64,000 bases of DNA from Amblyornis subalaris (lineage: Eukaryota; Chordata; Aves; Passeriformes; Ptilonorhynchidae): the NCBI GenBank assembly GCA_018881555.1, contig JACAXG010000080.1, positions 3,428,076 through 3,492,075 of the forward strand, written 5' to 3'. The first letter of the stretch is position 1. Each line of letters begins with the position of its first letter. The notes below the pieces were generated by a model, which saw only the letters and a program-made list of their open reading frames with translations, ran no database searches and was not told the DNA's origin. Of this stretch, positions 50,056 through 61,295 are shown one piece after another. The position numbers were made by a program, and so were the translations under genes.

Positions 50056-53000
50056 CTCGCAGGCTGCGGGACTGTGGTGGATGTGTGCAGCTGTGGCTCC
50101 AGCTGCTGAACAGACCCAATGCCAGGGCCCGCAGCGGGCTGGGACCCACCAGACCGTAGCTCGGAGACACACTACGTTTAAGTCCCTCAAACAGTTTTCC
50201 TCATGGATCACCGCAGATGCCAGCCCCCCTCAGGCCTGGATGGGTGCCGGGATTAGCTGGGATCCTGCAGTAATCGCCGGAGGTGTCAGAGGTGACCTTG
50301 GGCAAATATTTACAATTACTGTGGCGGCGTGTCTGTGCATGTACTCAAAACACAGAAGGGATAAGGTTCAAATGGCACTTTAATGAGCTGCAGGGCAGCG
50401 GAAGGGTAGAGCTCCTCACTCTGATGTGCTGAGCACTCCAGGGTGGGGACATCATCTGCCCACAAAGACGTGTTGGAGTGGCGAGTGCTCAGCAGCCCTT
50501 CCAGGACCCGTGCGTTTTGAATAGGGACCATCTCAGTTCCTGCATCACACAGCTGTGAGCGTGTTGCTGGGACTCAGGGAATTGCGATTTTCCTGCCCAA
50601 GGCTGATCTGCGCTCACATCCACATTGCACAGACAGGAATGGAAACACTCGAGCTGTGCCGCGTGCCTGGGATGCCGACTGAATAAATAACACGAGGTTA
50701 CAAAGCAGGATTCCCCCTCGAAAATTTGTTCTTCCAGTGGAAAGCATAGAGGAGGAAAAAATCCTTTTCAGTTCTGCATTCCTCTTCCCACTTTTCTGAA
50801 GAGCAGGCAGGCAGTGTGAAGATGAGCAGGGCTAGATGGATGTATTCCCTCAGAAGAATCTCTCCTCGATTCTCTTCTACGTTTTGATTATTTCATTCCT
50901 CCAGCTCTCATTAGCACCTCCTTTATCCCCAGTTCTCCCCCAAAGGCATTGCGCTCTTGCTCCCTCCTGCTGCGAAGGGAGCGGCAGAGCAGGGATGGAA
51001 GCGGATGCTGTGCACCACCTCATGTTGAGGCCTGGAATTTCAGAGCCCGATCCCAGCTCCAGCGCTCTCCCACGGCGAGGGAGGCGGCCGCCTCACCTGC
51101 CCCAGAACTCGCTCTGCTGGATGAGAGCGATGCCTTCTCCTCACACGAGGACTCGGTGGCAGTGTCCTTTGTTAACCCGCCAGATACTCTCCCTATCCAG
51201 CCTGGCTCTTTCAGGAGGGTCACAGGATTTAGCGTCACCCTGTTTGTGAATGATCCCGTTCTCTGCTCCCCACCCCCGTCCCCGGGGCTCTCAAGAGGGA
51301 AACTCTCCCCTGGGTGAGGAGGCAGGGTTTGACAAGTGAGAACTATCCAGCAAGGTTCCCAACCATCTCCTGCACATCTTCCCCATTCCAGAGCTCAGCA
51401 GCAAATGTGCTCATAAAGCCCATCGTGCTAAGGAAAACGATCCTGGGTCCCTCAGATCAGGCATGCAGAGGGGTCATACGCTGCCTGTGCTTTTCCCTGG
51501 CATCCTTGGGCCGTGGGTCCCTGCTCTCATATATTCATGTTGGAAAAATACGATGCTTGCGGAGCCCAGGGGTCAGTTTTGGGCTCCAGAGGAAGCACAC
51601 ATCTGTAATTCTGCGTTCTGCACAACAGCCTGCACGCAAAGCCAGCTGTGGTGGCCTGAGCTGCACCTGTACCAGCCCCTGGATGGGAAAGCTGCCCCAG
51701 CCCATGCAGCCTTGCACCCAAGGACACGATTTTGACGCCCAAACAATCAATTCAGTAGGAAATAAACCAAGAGGGAAGCACAGGAGTTACTCCCAAGGTC
51801 ATGTGCTGCAGAACACAGGACTGCACTCAGTGGGACATGCACTGCAAGGAGTAGGGCAGCACTGCTGTAATGTTCCCCATGAACTTGGTTTCAGGCTGCT
51901 GGAACTGCTGTATGGAGCATCCAAGGGGAACACTGGCTCTCGAGGCACAGATTTCTAAAGAGTTTTTATGGCTGTTCCTCCTTCCTCTGACACTTCCAAA
52001 GCTGCATGTGAGGATGTCCCCTTGCACACACACATCCCTGCAACAGCACAGAGGGAAAGGGAGGTTACATCACACCTGCATTCCCCAGCTCCCAGCCAAG
52101 GGCGGCTCAGGCTGCTCTGAGGGGACTCCCTGCTGGCTTAGGGAATGCTNCAGGTAACCCCTGTGCCGTGCAAAGGAGAAGCCAGCTCCCAGCAGCCAAA
52201 CCAGCCTCCCCCAACCCCAGCCAGCCCAGAGCTGCCCTGACTCTCTATGTTGCAGGAAGCATCATCCCCTTCCAGCTCACGGCTCACACACGCTCAGGGC
52301 AGCCCTTCCATGTTAACGTGAATCTGCCACTTTCTTTGAGCCTCACACGCTGACAGGTAGCAGGTATTTCACTGCCACAGCTTTTGCACCCCAGCATTAG
52401 GCTACCTTAGCAATTAAACAAAGCAAATACGCACTTAGTAAGACCTAGGTCAGGCTCATAACCAGTAAAAAAAGCAATATGCTCACTCCGGAGCACTCAA
52501 AATTTCCTCAACAATCATCATCTGCGCTCAAAGGACATCAAAGACTTTCCGAAAAGCAAAGATGTGCTCTCCCAGCTTATATTCCCCCACCCCCTTGCCT
52601 GCAGCACCCAGCAAGTGGTTGCTCCTCCCTGATCACACCTCATCAGCTGGAAGGTGAGAGAAAAAATGAATGCTGAGCTTGAGGGAATTTAAGGAGAGAC
52701 AAATGACAGCAGATCCTCTGTTGGAGTTCGCAGTAGCACCTCTGGGCAGGAGCAAGTGCCGGGCAGGGAACTGGGGAGGCAGCGCTGAGGTTGGCCAGGG
52801 CAGGATCCCTGTTTTGGCTGAGCAGGTGCCCATCCCTGTGTGTGGGGCACATGGGGCTGTCCTGAGCCCACTGCCACCCGCAGAAAATCACCTGTGCTCC
52901 TAAAGGGCACTGTCTTTGTTATTGAGGCAGAGCAGGGAGCAAGAGGCACGTTGAGGGCATTTACCAAATCGGGTTGTGAAATTAGAGGCTGCGTGGACTC

Positions 53001-53098
53001 GGACATCACCACGGCTTGGCTGCCCACCCTCTCTCCCTGGGGGTGGTGCCGGCGGAGCGGCTGCCAAGGTGTGGGGATGAGCGAGACTGCGGCGGCTG

Positions 53099-53168
53099 AA
53101 GCCCAGATGTTTATCTGGGCAGCGGGAACGGTGAAGCCCAGATGTTTATCTAGGCAGTGGGAGCGGGG
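53099..53168. repeat. Tandem duplication of a 35-bp unit containing a hairpin
   Basis: Two 35-bp units begin with AAGCCCAGAT. In the first, 53101-53120, the arms GCCCAGAT and ATCTGGGC are perfectly complementary around a GTTT loop. In the second, 53136-53155, one arm base has changed (ATCTAGGC). No terminator or known RNA family is implied. Confidence 0.85.
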
Positions 53169-55349
53169 AGGCCTCCTGGGAAGCAGCAAACCTTAGAACA
53201 GGCGCTGAGTCTGTCTCGTGGCTGAAACCCAGGGAGAGAGCTGGACACAGTCCTGGGATGGGAGTTGGTCCCTCTCCAGCAGGGAGAGAGGCCAAGAGCT
53301 TTCANGCAGCCCGGAGAGTGGAGATTGCCCCGCTGTGCCCCACTGTGGCAAACCAGCCAGATGAGACTGGGGCAGGCTGTGCAAAACAGAACAAAATGCA
53401 AATCAGAGGGAGAGAAGCTCATCTCAAAAATAATGTGATGTGCTGCTGTTCAGTGAGAGGCAGCTGGGAGAGGCAGTGATGCTGAAAGAGCTGGGAGCAC
53501 AGCAGGGGAGGCTGCATGAGGTGACAAGGACATTGATGGATGTGGCTGAGCCTGGAGGGGGAAGACCCTACCCGTGACTATCGTTGCCACCTCGTTACAG
53601 GTTGTCACCCCTCACGTCCCCGTGCGAGGTTCAAGTGGAGCATCCCTGAATTCCAGCCCTTTCCTGCTGCCCCCCTGCCCTCCCCCCAACCAGCTGTGTG
53701 ATTCCCCAGCGTCAGGAGAGGAATTCCCTGTGGAACAGGCACCTGGCCTAGCAGGTCCAACAGGGCGCACTGCCTGCTGCTCCGCTCCTCCCTCGGCACG
53801 GCGTGGGGCTCGGGAGCGGAGCAGTGTGTGCTGGCTCCAAATTAAAGTGATGTTCAGGCTTAATGGGAAAACGTGGAGGAGGAAGAGGAGGAGGTGGAGG
53901 ACGGAGCCNTGCACAGGTGCACACATGCACTGACTGTCTCGCCCCCTCCATGGCCCCGTGGCAGCAAACCCCAGCGCTGCCAGGACGGTGCACAGGCACT
54001 CACCGCTCTGCCCCGCGGGGAATGGACTTTTCAGAAGCTCATTTTTAAATACATAGTTTGAGTTAACGGAGCAATAGGGTCTGGAGGAGCTCAGGAACAC
54101 GCTGCTCACCGATGGCTGCTTTTCCTGGCATCTNGCAATGCCAGAGACTCTTCAGATGATGGGGCAAGGCTCTGCCAGGAAGACAACGAGTGATGCAAGA
54201 CAGTGAGCAAGTTGATAAAGAGAAGAGAAATAACGGATGACCAAGACCATGCTTATAAAATGGATTTTGTGCACCTTTCATTTTAAGCATTACTCCAAGC
54301 CTTGGTCAGTAACATTCCTAGCTGCACAGTCAGCATGGTGCTGAGGGGGAGATTCAAATCAGCTCGTGCTGAGTCCAGGCTTCCTTCCAGGATCCCTGGG
54401 GTCTGTGTCCTAGGCAGAAGCATCCCCTCAAGTAATGCTGAGCCTCAGCCTGGGGAGAGGAAACCCCCTTATCTCCAGGACAGAGCAGGACCCCCTCAGC
54501 AGAATGAACTCCACGGGGCCCTTCCTTGGTCTCTTCTCCTCCTGCTGAAGCTGGACCTCGTTTCCATTCCATTTCTCCCTTCCCTTGCTGCTGCTCCATG
54601 CCTGTTCTCACAGCATTTCTCCTGTAGCTTTGATCAGTCGTGTTTTATCGCTGAGTTTTGGCTTTGCACCCCATTTCNGGGCACAGTGCAGCTCTCACGC
54701 TCGCAGCTTCTCTGTGGCGTTTGTTGCCAGGCTGTTAGCACCGGAGCTGGGANTCACGGAGGACGAGGATACCAGGAAGGGCAGAGAGCATGAAGGATGC
54801 CTTTGCTGCTGAAATCCCTTCTGGGCTGTTATGACACTGTCAGGATGTGCTCATCCTCTGGACCACATGCCATAAGAAATGCTTGTTCCACGCACCTTAG
54901 GAATAAACTTTAGCATCCAGTTTTGCAGAAACCTCAGAGGACATATGGATACCCTGTATGAGTTTGGGATTGACGATATCCTGGCTTGGGATCGATGTGC
55001 CAAACCAGATCTCCTGCCTTATGCCCAGCTCAAAGGGCTGCTGCCACCCTGGGCGTGGGGAGAGGGACCAGGAGGCAGCGCCAGGGCTGTGCTCTGGNGC
55101 TGGAGCTGCTGCTGGGGCTGGTGAAGAGGAGAGACATCCCATATGAGAGCTAAAACTATNCAGAGAAGCTGAAAAGCTGTCAGGACACTCCAAAATTTCA
55201 GCTGCTCCCTGTAGCAGTGGCCAGGGTGACGCCAGAGCAGCCCATGAAAACCTGCACAGGGAGCTGATGCTGCAGGGGAAAAACTTCTTTCACCTAACAC
55301 GAGTCTGGCACGAGAGCAGAGCTGGGAGTCTCACCCAGCAGTTCAGAGG

Positions 55350-55435
55350 GGAAACACAACACACTCAGCTCACTAGGAGGGTGATGAGCCACTCAAACCT
55401 TTTNCTGAGGGGTGTGGTGGGATCTCCACCAGCAG
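55350..55435 (+). mobile_element. Possible ancient CR1 remnant
   Basis: GGAGGGTGATGAGCCACTCA and CTGAGGGGTGTGGTGGGATC resemble, with many differences, the CR1 block GAGGGTGACGGAGCCCTGG...CAGAGGGGTTGTGGAGTCTC. The similarity is weak and may be chance. Confidence 0.35.
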
Positions 55436-56045
55436 ATCTGAACGCCCACCAGCTCACCACAATGTTCCCGGTGAGATGGGACCCAGAGCCGAGCTGATCT
55501 CTGTGGTGACCAGCCTGGTCATCCCGGCTGCCCCCATGCCCTGGGGATGGTCCATTCAGCTGACATGGCAAAACAAAAATATTTTTAATTTGGATGGAGA
55601 TAAAAGGTAAAATCTTCACATCTAAGAGCTCTGAAGTGTGTTGTTATGGAGGGAGTTTATCTCCTTGTTTTCCAGAGAGGCTCCTGCTAGACCAACCCAG
55701 CTATCCAAGGATTTCAGTCTCCAGCCAGCGCCAGATTCCTGCGGAGCAGGGGACTGTCTGACACTTATTTTTTTTTTTATTTTTAAAGCTCCGGTTCCTG
55801 GAATAATTGGAGGATTTTCATACCTCACCTTCTACTTAAAGTAAGGCAAGTTTCTTGCCTTCCCAGCAGCTCACAGATGCAAAGAGAACGTGGGTATTTG
55901 GTTNTAAGGAGATCTGATGCTCATTTGGTGGAATAAGCCTTCCCATCACTGTCCCCTCATGCTGGTCACATCTCGGGGTTTGTGGAGCTGCTTTGCTGCT
56001 GTTGGAAAAGCTGGTCTCATCTCACACAGCTCATTATTGTAATTG

Positions 56046-56270
56046 CAGCTCTCAGGGAGTGGGGAAATGTGCTCCTTCACAGGCACATCCATCCTGATGG
56101 CTTCTGCCTCATTGCCGAGGAGAAATCATCACAAATCAGGGCTACGAGGACTTTTGGAGAGCCCTTCTGCTTCAGGTGTTTCACCCTGTCGGTGAAGGAG
56201 CCCTCTGAGACACCCATCAGCCAGCTGAGAGTTGTGTTTGGAGAGCACATTGCTGGCTTAACAGAGTGAG
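56046..56270 (+). other. Short open frame behind an acceptor-like site; possible unknown exon
   Basis: The plus strand reads TATTGTAATTGCAG and then an open frame of about 75 codons to TGA at 56268-56270, ending with residues such as I-S-Q-L-R-V-V-F-G-E. Its residue composition is more balanced than that of most open frames here. I do not recognise a family, no donor is needed if it is terminal, and no partner exon was found. Chance is the more likely explanation. Confidence 0.15.
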
Positions 56271-57589
56271 GGAAAAATCCATCTCAATTCATTTTCATAC
56301 TGGGAAGAACACTCGGAACAGCCCTGCCTGGCACCCCCTCCAGCAGGGAGTGCCTGGATCAGTCCTCACAGGCTCTGCAGTGCACTGGGGAGTTTTTGCA
56401 ACTTTATCTCCACTGACAAAAGTTTAAAGGTTTGAAAAAAGTATTTCCACCAGCCCAGGAGGGTGTGCAAGCTGGCTCAGCGCANGGGATGCTGCTTTCC
56501 CCGGGGGAATGCTGCTACGGGAAGGGGTCAGTGCTGGGTGGGTCGGGCAGAGCTCAGCACCTCCCGAGGCGTTCTGAGGGAGGGAGGCAGGAGCGTGGGA
56601 CTCTCTGGGAACCCCAGGGTGCTGCTGGGGTGGGCTGAGGTGGGCAGGGGAGCTCCTGGCTGCCCACAGCCCATGCAGAGCATTGCCACACAGCGCCACA
56701 GGTTCCCGGGGCTTGCCTGTCCCGATGGGAGCAGCTGCACAATCCAGAAGGGTCCTGAGGCCAGGCACAAACCACAGGATGGGAGACCAAGGTGATGGAG
56801 CTGAGCTGATCTGTGATTTGTCCTCGTCCTCAGCCTTCATCCTCCGCCATCCTCGTGTGCAGAGAGAGACATGGGGCTGGGGGAGCAGAGCCCAGGGGTC
56901 ACCTCAGTGGGACCTTGTCAGAGTAAGGACCCCAACCCAGTCCTGAGCACGGCAGGGATGAGCAGAGGAACCCTCAAGCCCCTTCCTGCACGGTGGATAT
57001 TTGCAGGAGAAGGTCTGACAGAAGGTGGCCTCACCTCCTCCATGTCACCAGTGGGATCTTCACCAGCAGAACGCCCCCAAAGGCAGTGGGGCTGCACTCG
57101 GTCACCCACAGAGCAGCGCTGAGCAGCCCTGGGTGCTGCCTGCCCCAAAATCAGCTCTGCCTGGGGTTCCCACCTGGCGCTTCTGTTATCTCTGGCTGGG
57201 ATCGGGTGATGCCAAGCCCTTGTTTGGGTGAGAGGCAGCTCTCCTGGCCCTGCTCCACAGCAGCAGCCGGGCTGGGAACCAGCAGGGCAAGGGCTCCCTG
57301 CCAGCCCCTCGCCAGCGAGCCAGGCCATGGTGCCCACCCAGCCCGCCCTGGCGGCGTGGGACAGCTGCCGCCAGAATCGCCCGTGCAAGACCACCCGAGG
57401 CCAACCCAGCTGCCACTGTCCCTGCCCAGGCTCTGGCTCTCCCTGCACAACGAGCACAGTGCAACCAAGGACTGGAACTTTCCGGAGGCCTCACAGGGCA
57501 CAGAACTCCCCCACAGCCAAGACATCAGCCCCACGCTACTGCCAGGAGCGATCGTCCTTCCCACCGTCTCATTCCCGCAGGCACAGACG

Positions 57590-57745
57590 GATTTGAGTCC
57601 TTCCGAACTTAGCGAGATTCATGGAGGGTTTTCCAAAAATCATTCATCAAAACTTCTGCAGATAATTATGAGTTTGTTGCTCATTTATTAGCACCAGGCT
57701 GTAATTACTCGGTATCCGGATGATTTGCTGCACAGATCATGTGGT
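57590..57745. promoter_or_regulatory. Candidate non-coding element with two TAATTA sites
   Basis: TAATTA at 57663-57668 and 57702-57707, with ATCATTCATCAAA and GGATGATTTGC nearby, in an AT-rich unique block upstream of the CpG island relative to MID2. Confidence 0.25.
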
Positions 57746-60400
57746 GCTGAGTAGGTCAGATGAGTACAAGGCTCAAATTAGGATTTTAAAGTGTGTTTTC
57801 CCAGGAAAGTCAGCAATGCATCCCTATATGGTGCTGTGTTGTCAACAGCACATCTGTGGGAAGGCAGAGGCAGACATGGGGAATTTGGGAAAAACATGGA
57901 TAAGCCTTTATAGGCAATTTTGCTGTGTTTTGTCCAGCTGTAGCAATGTGGGTGGAGGGACTTTGCTCTGTGTTTTCCAGTTTTCCTGTCCCCAGTGGTG
58001 CATTTAGCTGTTCAGTGGCTGGATGCAGCACATTAGTGGCCATGGGACAGCACTTGGCCAAAGCTCTGCCCCTGTGACCCTGTGGTGACACCATCTCCAG
58101 CTGTGGTTCTGTTCCCCATCCCTGGGACCAGCCCTTTGGCCAAAGCTCCCTGCCCTGGGGCTGTGGTTGTGCCATTGCGGTGTGCAGGTGGTGCTCCCTG
58201 TTTTTAGGGGAGAAGGATGCTGTGGTGCTGGAACTACCCAGGGCACAGGGAGCAGATCCTTTCAGCAATGGCTGCCCTTCCCNGCTCCGTTTGGACCCTA
58301 CGGTTGCCATAAAGAGCCTTTCTTGCTGCCCCCACAGCAGAGGCAGAGCAGGAGCCATCTCTCCAGCTCAGGTGGGAACACTGAGGCTCCGGGAACTGTC
58401 AGGGCTTTCAGGAGCTCACNTATGGCACGTGATTCTCAGCTGGCACTGCCACTTTGTGTCATGGCCAGTACCAATGGAGGCAGAGCCCAGGCAGCCCTGG
58501 ACAGGACATTCCATGTCAGAGCTACACAGGATCTCCCCTTACTGCAGGGGTGGGCAATGCCACCTGCTCAGTGTGCCTGGAGTCCCTCTGCATGGCTTGG
58601 GCTGGGCTGGCTGGGCTGGGCAGCACAACCTGTCCCAGCACTGGAGCAGGAGAGGGGCTTCCTCACGCCCCGTGAATCACCTGCAGAATCCAGGGAGTTC
58701 TGGGCCGAAGTTTGTCTCTTTTTTCAGCACCCAGTGGGGGAATTGGACATCCCACACATCCCAGACCAAAGGTGGTTTGAGGGGAACCGAGGTGGGATCC
58801 CTGCCTGGTTTTGTGTGGGGCAAGTCAGGCTGAGCTCCAGCAGCTCCCAGCCCCGAAACTGGCCCCAGCCTGCAGCCCACGGGAGTTTCGCTCCTGGAAA
58901 CCACCCTCATGGCTGGCCACAGCCGCCCTGGCACTGCCAATCCCCAGCACAGCCTGGTCCCTCCACGACGAGCCCTGTGCCTCCCCTCCCTTCCCAGCCC
59001 CGGGTGTGTGGGGCTCAGAGGGCCTCGAGCAGCCCTGCCCTGTGAACGACAGTGGCTCTGCTTCGCCTGCGGCTGAGCGCCTGTCGGATGTTGCCTCCCG
59101 AAGGGCACATTAACCTCTGGGAATGGTGCCAGGGCATCGACAGCCAACCGCTCATCCCAGTGCAGGAGTTAACTCTGGTGTCCGTGGCTCCATCAGGGCT
59201 CGTCACTCTGCTCTCCACAGCATCCTCCCCCTCCTCCTTGTTCCCCCTGGGCGGAGGATGCTCCACAGTCCCTGTTCCAGCGGCAGCGCTTGTGGCCGTG
59301 CACTTCCTCCCGCTTGTGCAGGTACCCAGCCAGGAGCTGTGGGCCCGTTTGGAAGACTCACCTTCAGCAGTTAAAATCCTTTGGTCAAAATCCTCCACTC
59401 CACAAAATGCTGGAGGGCAGCTGTGAGATTCCCTGAGGACCCCCTGGCTGCACACGGTGGAGGGGTCCCTGCTGTGGGGTGCCTCTCTGAAACACAGTGA
59501 GAACAATGCCAAGACCTTTTCGGAATTACTTTTTGGAACTACCAGAAATACATGGGAAGATGATATCCTTCCCCATGGCAGCAACCTGGGAGACTCTTCT
59601 GCTTCTATCCTGATGGCAGACAAGGGTGCTGCTTCCCCACAGGGTGAACAGCCCTGCACATGCCCTGTGCAGTCCAGAGCAGTACAGCAGGGCCAGGGGC
59701 GTCCCAGGACCATCTGTGGGAGTTTTACTGCAACTTAGGAAAGAGCAAAGCCAGACCAACACCAAAGGTGTTGGAACGCTCACCCACAGGAGGCTTTGGG
59801 CNCCTCTGGGGGGAAATATGAAGTGTTAATCACCACTGGCTCTTCCCGTGCCAGTTCTGTGTACTCCCTGGGCCTGGCAGACTCTGGGCATCTCCTGCCA
59901 GTACCACCTGGTACTGCCACCCCATGTGGGGCCCTGGCTTCACAAGGGAATGAGGCAGACCCCCTGTGGCAAATAAAGTTCAACTAGTCTATTTTCTCTG
60001 TTTTCTTTTTGAGATACATCTTCCATTCGTTATTGCTATTCCTGCTTCCCAGTGGCTGCTGCCTTGGAGAGGGCAACACTCCGATGCACCTCCAGGCATG
60101 TTCCACAGAGNTGGGGCATTTTGCTTTCAGGTTTCCATACAGATTTCTGGTTTTAGACAAGAACCAACAGGTTGCTTGTCTGGGCCTGGCTGGCAACCAC
60201 AGGCTTTTACTCCCTAGTCCCAGTGCTTAAATACACTCTCCCGGAGCAGGNTCCTGCTGTGGCAGGACACGAGGTCAGTGCCACCACACAGGTGATTAAG
60301 CCATGGGGCCACTTGCTGCTGAACTTGCTTGGGGTGCAGTGAGTGCTCTGGGACCCACACACATGCTCAGTGGGCCAGATATTGCTCTGCCAGTACTCAC

Positions 60401-60475
60401 AGGTCTGTTCTGCACCCATATCCCATGGGTGCAGCGTGGGACTATTAGGTCTGTCCTGTACCCATGTCCNACGGT
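60401..60475 (+). repeat. Two-copy degenerate tandem repeat, 46-bp spacing
   Basis: AGGTCTGT(T/C)CTG(C/T)ACCCAT begins at 60401 and again at 60447. The second copy is incomplete and contains one N. Confidence 0.65.
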
Positions 60476-61064
60476 AAAAAAGGCTCTAAGCTGATTTCTG
60501 TGAGTTTTCCAACACCTTTTGATCAAAACTCATTTTTAGGCCTACACACCTCTCCAAGGAAATGCAGAAGGGGCGTAAAATCAACCCTCTGGCAATTCGG
60601 AGAGCTGTCGGTGNACATCACACAGCCCCACAAACCATGCAAGGGGAGGACAGGGGCAGGACACGGTTCGTGCCTTTGTGTTAACTCAGGGGTGCTGGGA
60701 TGGNAAAACCTCACCCATCTCTCCTGACACCCATGGCTGGTGCCAGCCACGTTACGTGGAGCACAGACCTCAGTTGGACTAACTCCATCACCAACCACAG
60801 ACACTCCAGCCAGAGTTAACACCATTAAAAAGAGAAAACCTTTACCCACCCTGGGGCACAGCTGGGGAAAAGACTGGGTCAGAGCCGGGGGGCTGCGTGG
60901 NCCCCGAGCCCGGATCCTGCTGGGTCCCGGCCGTGTCCTGCTGTGTCTGTCAGTTCTCGAGTGCCAAAACACAGAGGTGTCTGGGCTGACAACTCAGGCA
61001 AGGACAGGAAGCTGTCAAGAAAGGAAGCGGGAGGATTGCCAGCTCGACTGGTCGCCTCGGGGAA

Positions 61065-61295
61065 TCTTCCATTAGTGGCTTTAAAAGACACGTGTGGATG
61101 GTTCTTTCCCAGTCCCTTTATTTTTCTCTCCTTTCTTTGGAAAGAACTGAAACATTCCGGGGTTAAAATCCCTGCGCAGATCCCTTTCCACTCCACAGCT
61201 TTAAAGCTGATGTGTCTGTACGAACTCCTCCCTGAATCACACACGGAGCCTAACCTAAATTTTTGTAGAATCGTATCTATGGCTCCTAATTAGGG
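61065..61295. promoter_or_regulatory. Candidate non-coding regulatory element
   Basis: A unique block with GACACGTGTGG (E-box), TTTGGAAAGAA, AGCTTTAAAGCTG (palindromic) and CTCCTAATTAGGGG (a palindromic homeodomain-type core). There is no repeat or open frame of note. Confidence 0.22.

Noticed and set aside
58167..59045. 292-codon plus-strand open frame
   Set aside because: No domain, no initiation or splice support, and overlapping open frames on both strands.
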